A stretch of 36,109 nt of DNA from assembly GCA_029553545.1 (NCBI GenBank), contig JAKPKU010000154.1:1-36109 (forward strand), given 5' to 3'. The DNA is from Candidatus Cloacimonadota bacterium (lineage in GTDB: Bacteria; Cloacimonadota; Cloacimonadia; Cloacimonadales; WRIO01). Shown one piece after another: positions 23,744 to 32,292 of this stretch. Made by a program: the position numbers and the translations under genes. The notes under the pieces are model-generated. The model had not been told where the DNA came from and did no database searches. It worked only from the letters and a program-made list of their open reading frames with translations. Every line of letters begins with the position of its first letter. The first letter of the stretch is position 1.

Positions 23744-24313
23744 TTACGCTAAGCAAAATAAGTGTTCGATAAGTATTTTTAACCCAATAAGAATGAGGAT
23801 AATACCACCAAATATCTCGACTTTATTGCCGAAAACATTTCCAAATCTGTCGCCAATATACATGCCTGCATAAGAAAAAATAAAAGTCACTAAACCAATG
23901 ATCAGAACGGGTGTTAAGATTCTAATGCCTAAGACGGAAAAGCTGATTCCGACAGCTAAAGTGTCTATGCTTGTAGCTATTGATAAGCCGATGATGACGA
24001 GTAATTTTCGTGGGTCGCAGACCTTTTCTTCGCCTTTGACATACAATGCTTCATAAATCATCTTTGAGCCTATTATTGCCAAGAGAATAAAGGCAACCCA
24101 GTGATCATAATTCTCGATATATTTTTTGAAGCTATTGCCTGCAAACCAACCTATTACGGGCATAAGTGCATGAAAACCGCCAAAAAAGATGCCGATCCTC
24201 ACAGCATAGCGAACCATAAAGCACTTTAGAGCCATGCCACTTGAAATTGATACCGCAAAGCAATCTATCGATAAGCCGACGGCTATGACAAAATAAGTGA
24301 AAATATTCATCAT
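23744..24313 (-). CDS. mntP: MntP-family manganese efflux pump
   Basis: This 189-residue protein has six predicted helices in two repeats, with the family's acidic motifs GLSIDCFAVSISSG near 13-26 and GLSIATSIDTLAVGIS near 108-123. Aspartates in these helices are needed for Mn2+ export in E. coli MntP. No yybP-ykoY riboswitch is apparent upstream; the gene starts 18 bases after glyQ and would be co-transcribed with it. Another divalent cation as substrate is possible. Confidence 0.88.
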   Translation of the reverse strand: MMNIFTYFVIAVGLSIDCFAVSISSGMALKCFMVRYAVRIGIFFGGFHALMPVIGWFAGNSFKKYIENYDHWVAFILLAIIGSKMIYEALYVKGEEKVCDPRKLLVIIGLSIATSIDTLAVGISFSVLGIRILTPVLIIGLVTFIFSYAGMYIGDRFGNVFGNKVEIFGGIILILIGLKILIEHLFCLA

Positions 24314-24331
24314 TATTCAGGCTCTATATCG

Positions 24332-25177
24332 TCATGATTCATAGACAGATAAGTAGGTCAATGCACAATCTCTGGCGAGCTTTCTTATTCTGCCAATATA
24401 TGCAGCACGCTCAGTTACGCTGATGACCCCGTGTGCATCCAATAAATTGAAGGCATGAGAGGTTTTTAGTAGATAATCATAAGCAGGGTAGACGAGCTTT
24501 TTAGCGATCAATTCATTGGCTGATGCCTCATATTCAGCAAAAGATGAAAAGAGTCTTTCAACATTTGAGGCTTCGAAATTGAACTTTGAAAACTCGACTT
24601 CTTTATCAAAAAAGATCTCGCCATATTTGGTATCATCATTCCACTTAATATCTTTAAAATCATCTACATTTTGGATATACATGGCAATGCGTTCGAGCCC
24701 ATAAGTCAACTCGACGCTGATAGGAGATATTTCAACTCCACCCACCTGCTGAAAATAGGTAAATTGAGATATTTCCATACCATCAAGCCACACTTCCCAG
24801 CCCAGCCCCCAAGCGCCTAAAGTAGGAGATTCCCAGTCATCTTCAACGAAGCGAATATCGTGCTTTTCAATCTCGATGCCTATTTCTTTTAAAGAATCTA
24901 AATATAAGTCTTGAATATTATGAGGCGATGGCTTTATTATCACTTGAAACTGATAGTAATGTTGCATGCGGTTTGGATTTTCACCATAGCGTCCGTCTTT
25001 TGGTCTACGACACGGCTGTGGGTAAGCGATAGATGTTGATTTCTCGCCTAATGAACCAAAAAAAGTTGAGGGGTGAAAAGTGCCTGCGCCGACTTCTGCA
25101 TCATATGGTTGCAATAAGCAACAGCCTTGCTTTGCCCAAAAATGTTGCAAACTTAATATCATATCTTGAAAATTCAT
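24332..25177 (-). CDS. glyQ: Glycyl-tRNA synthetase alpha subunit
   Basis: This 281-residue protein is the catalytic subunit of the bacterial tetrameric GlyRS. It has the class II features [14 protein letters not shown] near 13-26, [34 protein letters not shown] near 52-70, [21 protein letters not shown] and [21 protein letters not shown] near 165-185. The beta subunit GlyS, usually immediately downstream, is absent here; mntP follows after 18 bases. It is probably expressed from the candidate promoter at 25222-25249. Confidence 0.95.
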   Translation of the reverse strand: MNFQDMILSLQHFWAKQGCCLLQPYDAEVGAGTFHPSTFFGSLGEKSTSIAYPQPCRRPKDGRYGENPNRMQHYYQFQVIIKPSPHNIQDLYLDSLKEIGIEIEKHDIRFVEDDWESPTLGAWGLGWEVWLDGMEISQFTYFQQVGGVEISPISVELTYGLERIAMYIQNVDDFKDIKWNDDTKYGEIFFDKEVEFSKFNFEASNVERLFSSFAEYEASANELIAKKLVYPAYDYLLKTSHAFNLLDAHGVISVTERAAYIGRIRKLARDCALTYLSVYES

Positions 25178-25205
25178 TACTTCTCCTCTATCAGGTGATG
25201 TCTTT

Positions 25206-25237
25206 AAAAAAAGCTATCTCAAATAATTAAGATAGGC
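25206..25237 (-). terminator. Rho-independent terminator of the thiN-flhA operon
   Basis: On the minus strand, CTATCT-TAATTATTTG-AGATAG is followed by CTTTTTTT, ending about 90 bases after the flhA stop codon. The stem is short but the U-tract is clean. Confidence 0.65.
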
Positions 25238-25249
25238 ATATTTTGTCAA
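25222..25249 (-). promoter_or_regulatory. Candidate glyQ promoter overlapping the upstream terminator
   Basis: On the minus strand, a perfect TTGACA (25244-25249) is followed after 16 bp by ATTATT (25222-25227), or after 17 bp by TTATTT. The -10 falls in the loop of the flhA terminator. The start point would be near 25215 and the glyQ leader about 38 bases. Confidence 0.42.
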
Positions 25250-25294
25250 TATAATTTAAAAGGTAAGTGAAATTTGTCTTTTTATACAGGTTAT

Positions 25295-27409
25295 TTAGTG
25301 AATGCTGATATTCAAAAATGATTGGATAGGTATTTGCGTGGGAATTTCATTGTAAGAAATCACCTGCAATGACGGCATGGAGGGCTCAATCAATCTCTTT
25401 AAATAGGATCTAATTGTCGGTGTAACAATCACAACAGGGGTAAAGCCTGCTTTAGTAATCTGCACCACCGCCTCTCTCAAATCATCATAAAGCTGCGAAA
25501 CAATGCCAGGGGGCAGAGATGCCTGATAGTTCTTTTGCTTGATTTGATGCACAACATCGGTAATGGAATGCTCAAGATCAGGCGCCAAAGTAATGCCGTA
25601 AACAATGCCATCGCCTGCTATGTATTTCTTGGAAATAGTACGTGATAAAGCATAGCGTACATATTCTGTTAGAGTCTCGACATCGCGTGTTGCAGGTGCA
25701 AAGTCCGCCAGCGTCTCCAAAATCGTCACCATATCACGAATAGGCACGTTTTCATGAAGCAGATTTTTCAATACCTTTTCTATATTGCCGAGCGAGAGAA
25801 GGTTTGGTACAAGTTCATTAACGACAGCTTCATTCTCTTTTTTCACATTATCAAGCAGCTTTTGAACATCTTGGCGAGTGACCAATAAATCTGCATGCGT
25901 CTTGATTAATTCAGATAAATGCGTCGCTATCATTGCAGATGGCTCAATGACTGTATAGCCATGCATTTCAGCGATATCTTTCTTATCTTCTGATATCCAC
26001 AAGGCAGGCAGACCAAATGCTGGATCGACTGTCTCGATGCCCTTGATTGCTTTTTCAACAGTACCTGGATTGAGCGCCATATAATGGTTCACCAAGCACT
26101 CTCCACGTGCGATTTCTTCACCTCTGATCTTGACAACATAATTATTGGGAACTAAAGAGATATTATCGCGTATTCTAATAGGTGGTACGAGCATCCCTAT
26201 TTCAATAGCTAATTGCTTTCTTAGGCTGGCGACACGCTCCAATAGGTCGCCTTTTTGCTTTTCATCTACCAAGCTGATAAGGCTATAGCCTATTTCGAGT
26301 TCGAGAGGGTCAACTTGTAGATAAGAGGCGATTTCTTTTGCCTTTTCTTCTGGAGACTGTGTTAATGCATCATGCGCAGCCTTTTCTTCTTGTTCAAGTC
26401 TTTCCTTTAGAGCTTTTTCTTCATCTGATACCACGACAATCATCTCAGATTTTGAGACTCTATATCCAAAGTAGCCAAGCGCAAGCCCCAAGGGCATAAA
26501 GATATATTTGGGCATGCCAGGTGCGAAACCAAAGAGAAAGAGCACAATGGCTGTCACATACATGACTTTTGGCTCTTTAAATAATTGGGTAATGACCTCT
26601 GTTCCCAAATTTTCTTTTGTACCTGCACGCGTAACAATGATACCCGCAGACACAGAAATCAAAAGACCTGGTATTTGCGAGACTAATCCATCACCAATAG
26701 TCAAAATTGTGTATCTATCCATTGCATCAAGCAAAGGCATATTCTTTTGCACAACGCCAATGATAATACCGCCAATAAGGTTGATAAGCGTGATCATAAT
26801 ACCCGCTTTTGCATCACCGCTCACAAACTTACTGGCACCGTCCATTGAACCATAAAAATCTGCTTCACGGCGCACATCATCACGCTTTTCACGCGCCTCA
26901 GCATCTGTAATCACGCCATTATTCAAGTCGGCATCAATAGCCATTTGTCTACCTGGCAAAGCATCCAGTGTAAAACGTGCGGAGACTTCTGCCACACGAC
27001 CAGAACCCTTAATAATCACGATAAAGTTGATGATAAAGAGTATAATAAATATAATAATACCGACAGTATAATTGCCTCTAATCATAAAGCTGCCAAAGAC
27101 CTCAATAATCTGCCCAGGCGCCCCTGAGGATAGAATAGCACGGGTCGTGGCGACGTTTAAGGCAAGCCTAAACAGTGTAACAATCAGTAGTAAACCTGGA
27201 TAAACAGAGAACTCAACAGGTCTCAGAAGATAAACAGGCGACAAGAGTATGATAAAGGCAAGCATGAAATTAACTGCCAAAAGTGCATCAATCATAAATG
27301 AAGGCAATGGAAAGAGCAAAACGACGAGGATAAGTATTACACCGACGCCTATCGCTATATCGCTATGTTTCCCAATTTCAACTAATAAAGAGCTTCTCGC
27401 TTTAGCCAT
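25295..27409 (-). CDS. flhA: Flagellar-type export gate protein FlhA
   Basis: FlhA is the export gate subunit of the flagellar type III secretion apparatus. This 704-residue protein is full length. About eight N-terminal membrane helices span 20-330 and include RLALNVATTR at 81-90, the FHIPEP-family signature RFTLDALPGRQMAIDADL at 145-162 and MDGASKFVSGDAKAG, which contains the conserved FlhA aspartate. A cytosolic domain follows (about 350-704). The sequence reads as flagellar rather than injectisome. No other flagellar gene is in the window; it is the last gene of a housekeeping operon, 7 bases after htrA. Confidence 0.92.
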   Translation of the reverse strand: MAKARSSLLVEIGKHSDIAIGVGVILILVVLLFPLPSFMIDALLAVNFMLAFIILLSPVYLLRPVEFSVYPGLLLIVTLFRLALNVATTRAILSSGAPGQIIEVFGSFMIRGNYTVGIIIFIILFIINFIVIIKGSGRVAEVSARFTLDALPGRQMAIDADLNNGVITDAEAREKRDDVRREADFYGSMDGASKFVSGDAKAGIMITLINLIGGIIIGVVQKNMPLLDAMDRYTILTIGDGLVSQIPGLLISVSAGIIVTRAGTKENLGTEVITQLFKEPKVMYVTAIVLFLFGFAPGMPKYIFMPLGLALGYFGYRVSKSEMIVVVSDEEKALKERLEQEEKAAHDALTQSPEEKAKEIASYLQVDPLELEIGYSLISLVDEKQKGDLLERVASLRKQLAIEIGMLVPPIRIRDNISLVPNNYVVKIRGEEIARGECLVNHYMALNPGTVEKAIKGIETVDPAFGLPALWISEDKKDIAEMHGYTVIEPSAMIATHLSELIKTHADLLVTRQDVQKLLDNVKKENEAVVNELVPNLLSLGNIEKVLKNLLHENVPIRDMVTILETLADFAPATRDVETLTEYVRYALSRTISKKYIAGDGIVYGITLAPDLEHSITDVVHQIKQKNYQASLPPGIVSQLYDDLREAVVQITKAGFTPVVIVTPTIRSYLKRLIEPSMPSLQVISYNEIPTQIPIQSFLNISIH

Positions 27410-27416
27410 TTTCCCT

Positions 27417-28586
27417 CTATTTATATTCTCCAGCTACTAAATCAAGTGATGTTATCTTTCCATCACGAATTATATTTATCTTTACTTTATCTCCTGGCGA
27501 GATGTCTGAAACCGCCAATTCTGCATCATTGGTATTATTAATTACAGCACCATTAATCGAGTTTATTACATCACCTTTAATCAGCCCCGCCTTTATTGCA
27601 GGACCTGCTTTATCAACTGCGGAGACAATTACTCCGTCAGAGCTTTTCAAGTTTAGATAAGATACGATCATAGGTGTCAGATCCTGTACCTTAAAGCCAA
27701 AATATGCTTCACGAATTTGTCCATATTTTATCAATTCCTCTGTTATCTTTTTCACTCTATCTATTGGTATTGCAAAACCAATACCAACACTACCGCCTGA
27801 CTCGGATAAGATAAAAGAGTTGATACCAATAACTTCGCCATTGATATTTACAAGCGGTCCGCCGCTATTTCCAGGATTGATAGCCGTGTCTGTTTGAATC
27901 ATTCCTTTATAAACTTTACCATCATTTTTCTGAACAAAATTCCGATTGATAGCTGAAATTACCCCGACAGAGACAGAGGGTTTGCTATCTTTCATCAAAA
28001 AACCATAAGGATTGCCGACTGCTATCACCCATTCCCCAATAATCAAGTCATCTGAACGACCGAGCATTGCAACAGGCAAATTTTTCTCATTACATTTCAC
28101 AACGGCTATATCGTGCACGCTATCCACACCTATTAAGCGTCCGTCGACTTCTCTTCCATCGGGCAATACGACCTTGATCTGGGTTGCTCCTTCGACAACG
28201 TGAGCATTTGTGAGCAAATATCCATCTTCAGTAAAAATTACTCCAGAGCCAATACTCTGCACTTGCCTTTGCATTTGCCCACCAAAAAAGTCGAAGAAGA
28301 AATCATCAAAGAAGGGGTTCCTTCGTACAACTTGTGTCTTGATAACATTGACAGAAACGACGCTTTCTGCCATCATTGCAATAGCATCAGTGATCGCATT
28401 TTGTCTATTGAGTGCGAGCTCATCATTTGCAGCAGCGCGCTGAGCGGCACTCTTTGCATAGGCATTACTACTATGTAAATGGCTTATTGCCACGTCTTTT
28501 TGAAATTGGGTATGGTATGCAAAAAGAATGACTGAATTAAATAATATTGTCAAAAAGAATAAAAAGAAAACACTGGACTTCTTCAT
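27417..28586 (-). CDS. HtrA/DegP-family periplasmic serine protease
   Basis: The 389-residue product has an N-terminal signal or anchor helix (about 4-24) and a trypsin-like domain. The catalytic triad is complete: H129 (TNAHVVEG), D159 (HDIAVVK) and S241 (NPGNSGGPLVN). One C-terminal PDZ domain (about 295-385) contains AGLIKGDVINSINGAVI. A single PDZ makes it DegS/HtrA-like rather than DegP-like. It degrades or senses misfolded envelope proteins. It overlaps the DUF4837 gene by 4 bases and is followed by flhA. Confidence 0.93.
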   Translation of the reverse strand: MKKSSVFFLFFLTILFNSVILFAYHTQFQKDVAISHLHSSNAYAKSAAQRAAANDELALNRQNAITDAIAMMAESVVSVNVIKTQVVRRNPFFDDFFFDFFGGQMQRQVQSIGSGVIFTEDGYLLTNAHVVEGATQIKVVLPDGREVDGRLIGVDSVHDIAVVKCNEKNLPVAMLGRSDDLIIGEWVIAVGNPYGFLMKDSKPSVSVGVISAINRNFVQKNDGKVYKGMIQTDTAINPGNSGGPLVNINGEVIGINSFILSESGGSVGIGFAIPIDRVKKITEELIKYGQIREAYFGFKVQDLTPMIVSYLNLKSSDGVIVSAVDKAGPAIKAGLIKGDVINSINGAVINNTNDAELAVSDISPGDKVKINIIRDGKITSLDLVAGEYK

Positions 28587-29692
28587 TTTTTCACCTCTTT
28601 AGCTTTAAATGAATGAGCAATGGATTCGAGTTCCATCAAAAACTTCAGCTTATCTCCCTGTGGAAAATAAACAGAAGTGTCTATTAAATATGCGATTTTT
28701 GTACTTTCATCAAAAAAGCCAAATGACTGAAAAGTCCCGCCAATAAAGTATTTACTGTTTTGCCAGCGCCCAGACATATACCAAGTGGGATAATCTAAAA
28801 ACTTATACAGCCCATATTGCACGTCTTCGTCCACTATTTCATCTTCGTCATAGTAGTCCCAAGCAATCTTCTTTCTCGTTGCCTTGACCCACTCTTGTTC
28901 GATAACTTTATTTTGTTTTTTGGGCATTGGCTCATAATAAATTGAAATATACTTATCTGGATTGAGCTTTTGGTCTTCTCTTGAACGCCAAATAAATGAA
29001 ATAAAGCGACCTTCTGGGTCTGACTTATACAAGATATAATTCTCTGGAACTTGCATAGTAAAAGGAAATTTATCAAATAGCTTTTGATCGACAGGCTTGA
29101 GTTTATCGTGTTTATGGGCAATTCTTTGCACAAACTTCTGACGATAATGGAAGAACAATTCATTGCCATTTCTCTTATAAAATTCAGCCAAATTATTAAT
29201 ATTAGAACCAATCATAAACACCACAAATTGCTCATTTGCCCAATGATTATGCTTTGCAAAGAGTCCTGACCCCTTGCTTTCAACGTAGTTCTCCATTTCT
29301 TTATTCATCATTTTCTTTACTGATGTAGCGACAGGTTTATTTGAGCTCAAATCACAAATAAAGAGCAGGTTTTTGTATTTATAAAATTGATCTAAGGCTT
29401 TGACATCACCACGTTTAACTTCAAAGAGTTTCTCATTTTGCACAGTGAAAAACGGGCGTTCCAATGCATATCGGACATAGTATTCAGACTCTTTCCACAC
29501 ATCATCATCCACAAAAACATATATTGTCTGATCATGCCCCCAGGACATAGGTTTGCCTGGTTCATAGACATCATTTGCCTTTTTTGTTGTAGTTGATTTT
29601 TTTGCTTTAGCTTGCTTTTTCTCGCTATTCGAACAAGAAGCAGCCAAGAGACTAAGCATAATCAACATTATAATGAGATATTTATTTTTCAA
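28583..29692 (-). CDS. DUF4837-type lipoprotein, function unknown
   Basis: The 369-residue product starts with a signal peptide and a lipobox-like LLAASC, so C20 is probably lipidated. A lysine-rich linker follows. The body matches my recollection of DUF4837: an N-terminal part with TIYVFVDDDVWKE, and a C-terminal part with ISIYYEPMP, WYMSGRWQNSKYFIGGTFQS and YLIDTSVYFPQGDKLKFLMELESIA. This family is found mainly in Bacteroidota and relatives and has no known role. It sits 3 bases after pgsA and overlaps htrA by 4, which suggests an envelope function. Confidence 0.72.
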   Translation of the reverse strand: MKNKYLIIMLIMLSLLAASCSNSEKKQAKAKKSTTTKKANDVYEPGKPMSWGHDQTIYVFVDDDVWKESEYYVRYALERPFFTVQNEKLFEVKRGDVKALDQFYKYKNLLFICDLSSNKPVATSVKKMMNKEMENYVESKGSGLFAKHNHWANEQFVVFMIGSNINNLAEFYKRNGNELFFHYRQKFVQRIAHKHDKLKPVDQKLFDKFPFTMQVPENYILYKSDPEGRFISFIWRSREDQKLNPDKYISIYYEPMPKKQNKVIEQEWVKATRKKIAWDYYDEDEIVDEDVQYGLYKFLDYPTWYMSGRWQNSKYFIGGTFQSFGFFDESTKIAYLIDTSVYFPQGDKLKFLMELESIAHSFKAKEVKK

Positions 29693-29695
29693 TCT

Positions 29696-30256
29696 TCATT
29701 TCCTCTTTTTAATCATAAAATAATTGGTGCCTGACAATACCGTGACTGCCGCAATAATCCAGAAAAAGATCTCAATAGAAAGCAGAATGGCATTGTTTAC
29801 CGAGGCGACAAACTTGTATGGAATCACTACTCCATATGAATAATAAAGCAATGCACCTATGATACCCACCATCTGCAAGACTGTTTTGATCTTGCCCCAA
29901 ATATTGGCAGCAATGATGATATTCTTTGAGCGATAGTAATCGCGTAAAAGCGTAACAGCAAGCTCACGAACAAACACAATCAAGACGACCGCCCAATGAA
30001 TATAGCGAATTGGCGGCAAGCTCAATAAAACTATAGCTGAGATGACGAGGATTTTATCTGCAAGTGGGTCCATTATCTTACCGAAGTTTGAGATCACGTT
30101 CAGCTTGCGGGCGAGATAGCCATCAAAAAAGTCAGTAATGCTTGCACCAACAAAGATGCATAGCCCAATAAAGGGATTTATATCCATCATCCAAACAAAC
30201 ACTGGCACAGCCAATAGTCGCAACATAGTTAAAATATTAGGTATATGTTGTATCAT
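29696..30256 (-). CDS. pgsA: CDP-diacylglycerol-glycerol-3-phosphate phosphatidyltransferase
   Basis: This 186-residue membrane enzyme has the CDP-alcohol phosphotransferase motif with D42, D45, G46, A49, R50, G59, D63 and D67 (TDFFDGYLAR, then GKIMDPLADK). It begins with IPNILTMLRLLAVP, typical of PgsA. It makes phosphatidylglycerol phosphate from CDP-diacylglycerol and glycerol-3-phosphate; the latter would come from GpsA (16535-17509). It overlaps the FtsX-like gene by 4 bases. Confidence 0.93.
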   Translation of the reverse strand: MIQHIPNILTMLRLLAVPVFVWMMDINPFIGLCIFVGASITDFFDGYLARKLNVISNFGKIMDPLADKILVISAIVLLSLPPIRYIHWAVVLIVFVRELAVTLLRDYYRSKNIIIAANIWGKIKTVLQMVGIIGALLYYSYGVVIPYKFVASVNNAILLSIEIFFWIIAAVTVLSGTNYFMIKKRK

Positions 30257-31044
30257 TTTTTCTTTCTCAAGTAAAGTGCACTGATAATCGCTAACACAAA
30301 AGGCAATACAAAAGCCATAAAGTAGTGCACATTTGTATAAGAATTATCAAGCTTGTTTATATCAAACTGTCTGTCATTTTGCAGATAAAATGCAGTTGCG
30401 AAACTCAATATTACCCCAAAAACATATGTAAAAAAGAACTTTTTAAAGAATAGCTTTCTTCGTTTCGAAATGTCTCCACCTGCTTTAAGGTAGATTCGCC
30501 AGTACTCATTATTGCAAGATTCATAGTAAATATTTGCATAAAAAAGAATCATAAAAGCGAAAGAAATCAAGACCCATACCAAAGTATTTCTTATCTTTTT
30601 ATATGCATTGAGATTATTAAAAAGTTTGTCCACGCCTTGAATATCATAATCCAAAAGAAAATTCGGATAATCTGTTCTTATCTGCTGCAAAATCTGCAAA
30701 TAAGCACCTTTTTCTTTACCTTGAAAGCTGATTATCATCAAGTTTGGCAATCGTGTACTTCTCATTATATCATCATTCACCAGCTTGTATTTCTCGATGA
30801 GGTTTGCCTTTAGCTCATTATTCTGTTTTATTTCAATTCCAACAACCCATGGCAGAGCCTCAAGTTTACTCTTCAGTTCATTTAGCTTAGCCAGGTCTTG
30901 TGAATAAGCCAAAATTGGCATTTCTTGCAACTTATGATAGTAAGTGTTTTCGTACAAATAGCTTTTGCCAAGCAATAAGAATACGACCAGAAAAACAAGA
31001 AAATACAGGGGTATTAAGATTGTTAAATGATTCTTTGCTTTCAT
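30253..31044 (-). CDS. FtsX-like membrane protein
   Basis: The 263-residue protein has four predicted helices (about 8-26, 152-172, 205-223 and 240-259) and an extracytoplasmic domain of about 120 residues between the first two. This is the FtsX topology. The domain contains the LPWVVGIEIKQN stretch typical of the FtsX ECD fold. FtsX with FtsE controls peptidoglycan hydrolases at division. It overlaps the ABC ATPase gene upstream by 4 bases, which supports an FtsEX pair. Overall similarity appears low, so I leave the symbol empty. Confidence 0.68.
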   Translation of the reverse strand: MKAKNHLTILIPLYFLVFLVVFLLLGKSYLYENTYYHKLQEMPILAYSQDLAKLNELKSKLEALPWVVGIEIKQNNELKANLIEKYKLVNDDIMRSTRLPNLMIISFQGKEKGAYLQILQQIRTDYPNFLLDYDIQGVDKLFNNLNAYKKIRNTLVWVLISFAFMILFYANIYYESCNNEYWRIYLKAGGDISKRRKLFFKKFFFTYVFGVILSFATAFYLQNDRQFDINKLDNSYTNVHYFMAFVLPFVLAIISALYLRKKK

Positions 31045-31652
31045 TTTTGTATCAAGCCCTTTTCTGTAATAACAAATTGCTTTTCTGCATTGAACTCGGC
31101 TTTACCGCTGGTAATGATAATCGTGCCTTGTTTTTTCATTTTAACTAAAAGATTATAGATCTTATCAAAGACTGTAGAATCAAAATAGTTGTCCAAATCA
31201 TCTATAATCAACATCATAGGCTTTTGCATATAAGCGCGAATAAGCTCGATACATTTTAACTCAGACTGGCTTAGTTGTGAGCATTTGATATTCTTTTCCA
31301 CTGGTAATTTAAACTCCACCAACAAGTCAATCAGGCTGCTATCAGCGCGAAAGTCATCTGGTTCTTTAAAACCAATATTTTCTACTATACCCAAGTCGCC
31401 AAAGATCAGATTTTCATTTTGGATAATCCTCACCAGCTTATGATAATTCTTATCGCAAGGCTCTTTATTGCTCAAATATATTTTACCATGATAATTGTGA
31501 TATACAGCGCCTAAGCTGGATAAGAGTAAGCTTTTGCCAGAGCGGTTTTCTCCATTAAAATAAGCAAACTCACCTGTATCGATGATCAGTTTTTCTACTA
31601 TCAATATTATTTCTGAATGGTTAATAAGTTCAAAGTTCTCAATTTTTAACAT
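31041..31652 (-). CDS. Degenerate FtsE-like ABC ATPase
   Basis: This 203-residue protein has an intact Walker A (GENRSGKS, 34-41) and a Q-loop glutamine (Q78, RIIQNEN). Other ATPase elements are altered. The signature is LSQSELKCIEL instead of LSGGQ. The residue after the Walker B aspartate D151 is D152 rather than the catalytic glutamate. The switch region IIITSGKAE (178-186) has no histidine. It probably binds ATP but hydrolyses it poorly or not at all. It lies directly before the FtsX-like gene, so it is most simply a diverged FtsE. It overlaps trmN6 by 7 bases. Confidence 0.75.
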   Translation of the reverse strand: MLKIENFELINHSEIILIVEKLIIDTGEFAYFNGENRSGKSLLLSSLGAVYHNYHGKIYLSNKEPCDKNYHKLVRIIQNENLIFGDLGIVENIGFKEPDDFRADSSLIDLLVEFKLPVEKNIKCSQLSQSELKCIELIRAYMQKPMMLIIDDLDNYFDSTVFDKIYNLLVKMKKQGTIIITSGKAEFNAEKQFVITEKGLIQK

Positions 31653-32275
31653 TTTTCTATCTCGTATAAGAATGTCTGATTATTAGCTTTACTATCAGGG
31701 ACTGTCATTTGATTGAGTATTGCCAAGTTATATTGTCGAGCCCCATTTTGCAATTCTTTATCACGAAAAGCAGGGTACAAAATCAATAATCTTGCAGTCT
31801 GTTTCTCTTGTTGTGCAAAGAATTGTAGTATATCGTCCATTTTGAGTGTGATCTCATGACGGGCAATTGCCTTCCCATAGTCCTCTGGCAGGCGTGCTTG
31901 CCCTTCCTTGTAATACGGTGGATTTGAGACAATTAGATCATAATCAAAACGCTCATATTTTCTCAAATCTTTTTGTAAAAAGCGAAGCCCTTTGCTCTGA
32001 TAAGCAAGGCAAAACTCTTGCAGATTTTGCTTTGCCAGAGTGATCAATGATTCTTGAATATCAATCCCATCAATCTGCCAATCTGGAAAGTTTAGCTTCA
32101 GCATATAAGCAATAATCCCCATACCTGTCCCGATATCAAGCACTTTCAAGGCATTTTGCTCTGCATAATTCTTGATAATAGTTTCTGATAAAAAAGCCGT
32201 GTCAGATGTAATTTGATGATTATTCGACATCTGATAAAAGCTTAAATCTGTTTCAGGTATGCTTATCGCTTTCAT
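31646..32275 (-). CDS. tRNA1(Val) adenine-37 N6-methyltransferase-like (TrmN6/YfiC)
   Basis: This 209-residue SAM-dependent methyltransferase has the SAM loop VLDIGTGMGIIAYML near 44-58, the acidic end of strand 2 (IDGIDIQ), and the amino-methyltransferase motif SNPPYYKEG near 117-125. The N-terminal segment YQMSNNHQITSDTAFLSE resembles the YfiC/TrmN6 group, which methylates A37 of tRNA1(Val). RsmC- or PrmC-like alternatives fit less well because of that N-terminus. It lies 17 bases after nadA and overlaps the ABC ATPase gene. Confidence 0.82.
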   Translation of the reverse strand: MKAISIPETDLSFYQMSNNHQITSDTAFLSETIIKNYAEQNALKVLDIGTGMGIIAYMLKLNFPDWQIDGIDIQESLITLAKQNLQEFCLAYQSKGLRFLQKDLRKYERFDYDLIVSNPPYYKEGQARLPEDYGKAIARHEITLKMDDILQFFAQQEKQTARLLILYPAFRDKELQNGARQYNLAILNQMTVPDSKANNQTFLYEIEKC

Positions 32276-32292
32276 AGTCCTCTTTTTTTGCT

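Noticed and set aside
26508-26855. 115-codon plus-strand frame inside flhA
   Set aside because: It is antisense to a conserved membrane region of FlhA; the long open frame follows from FlhA codon composition.
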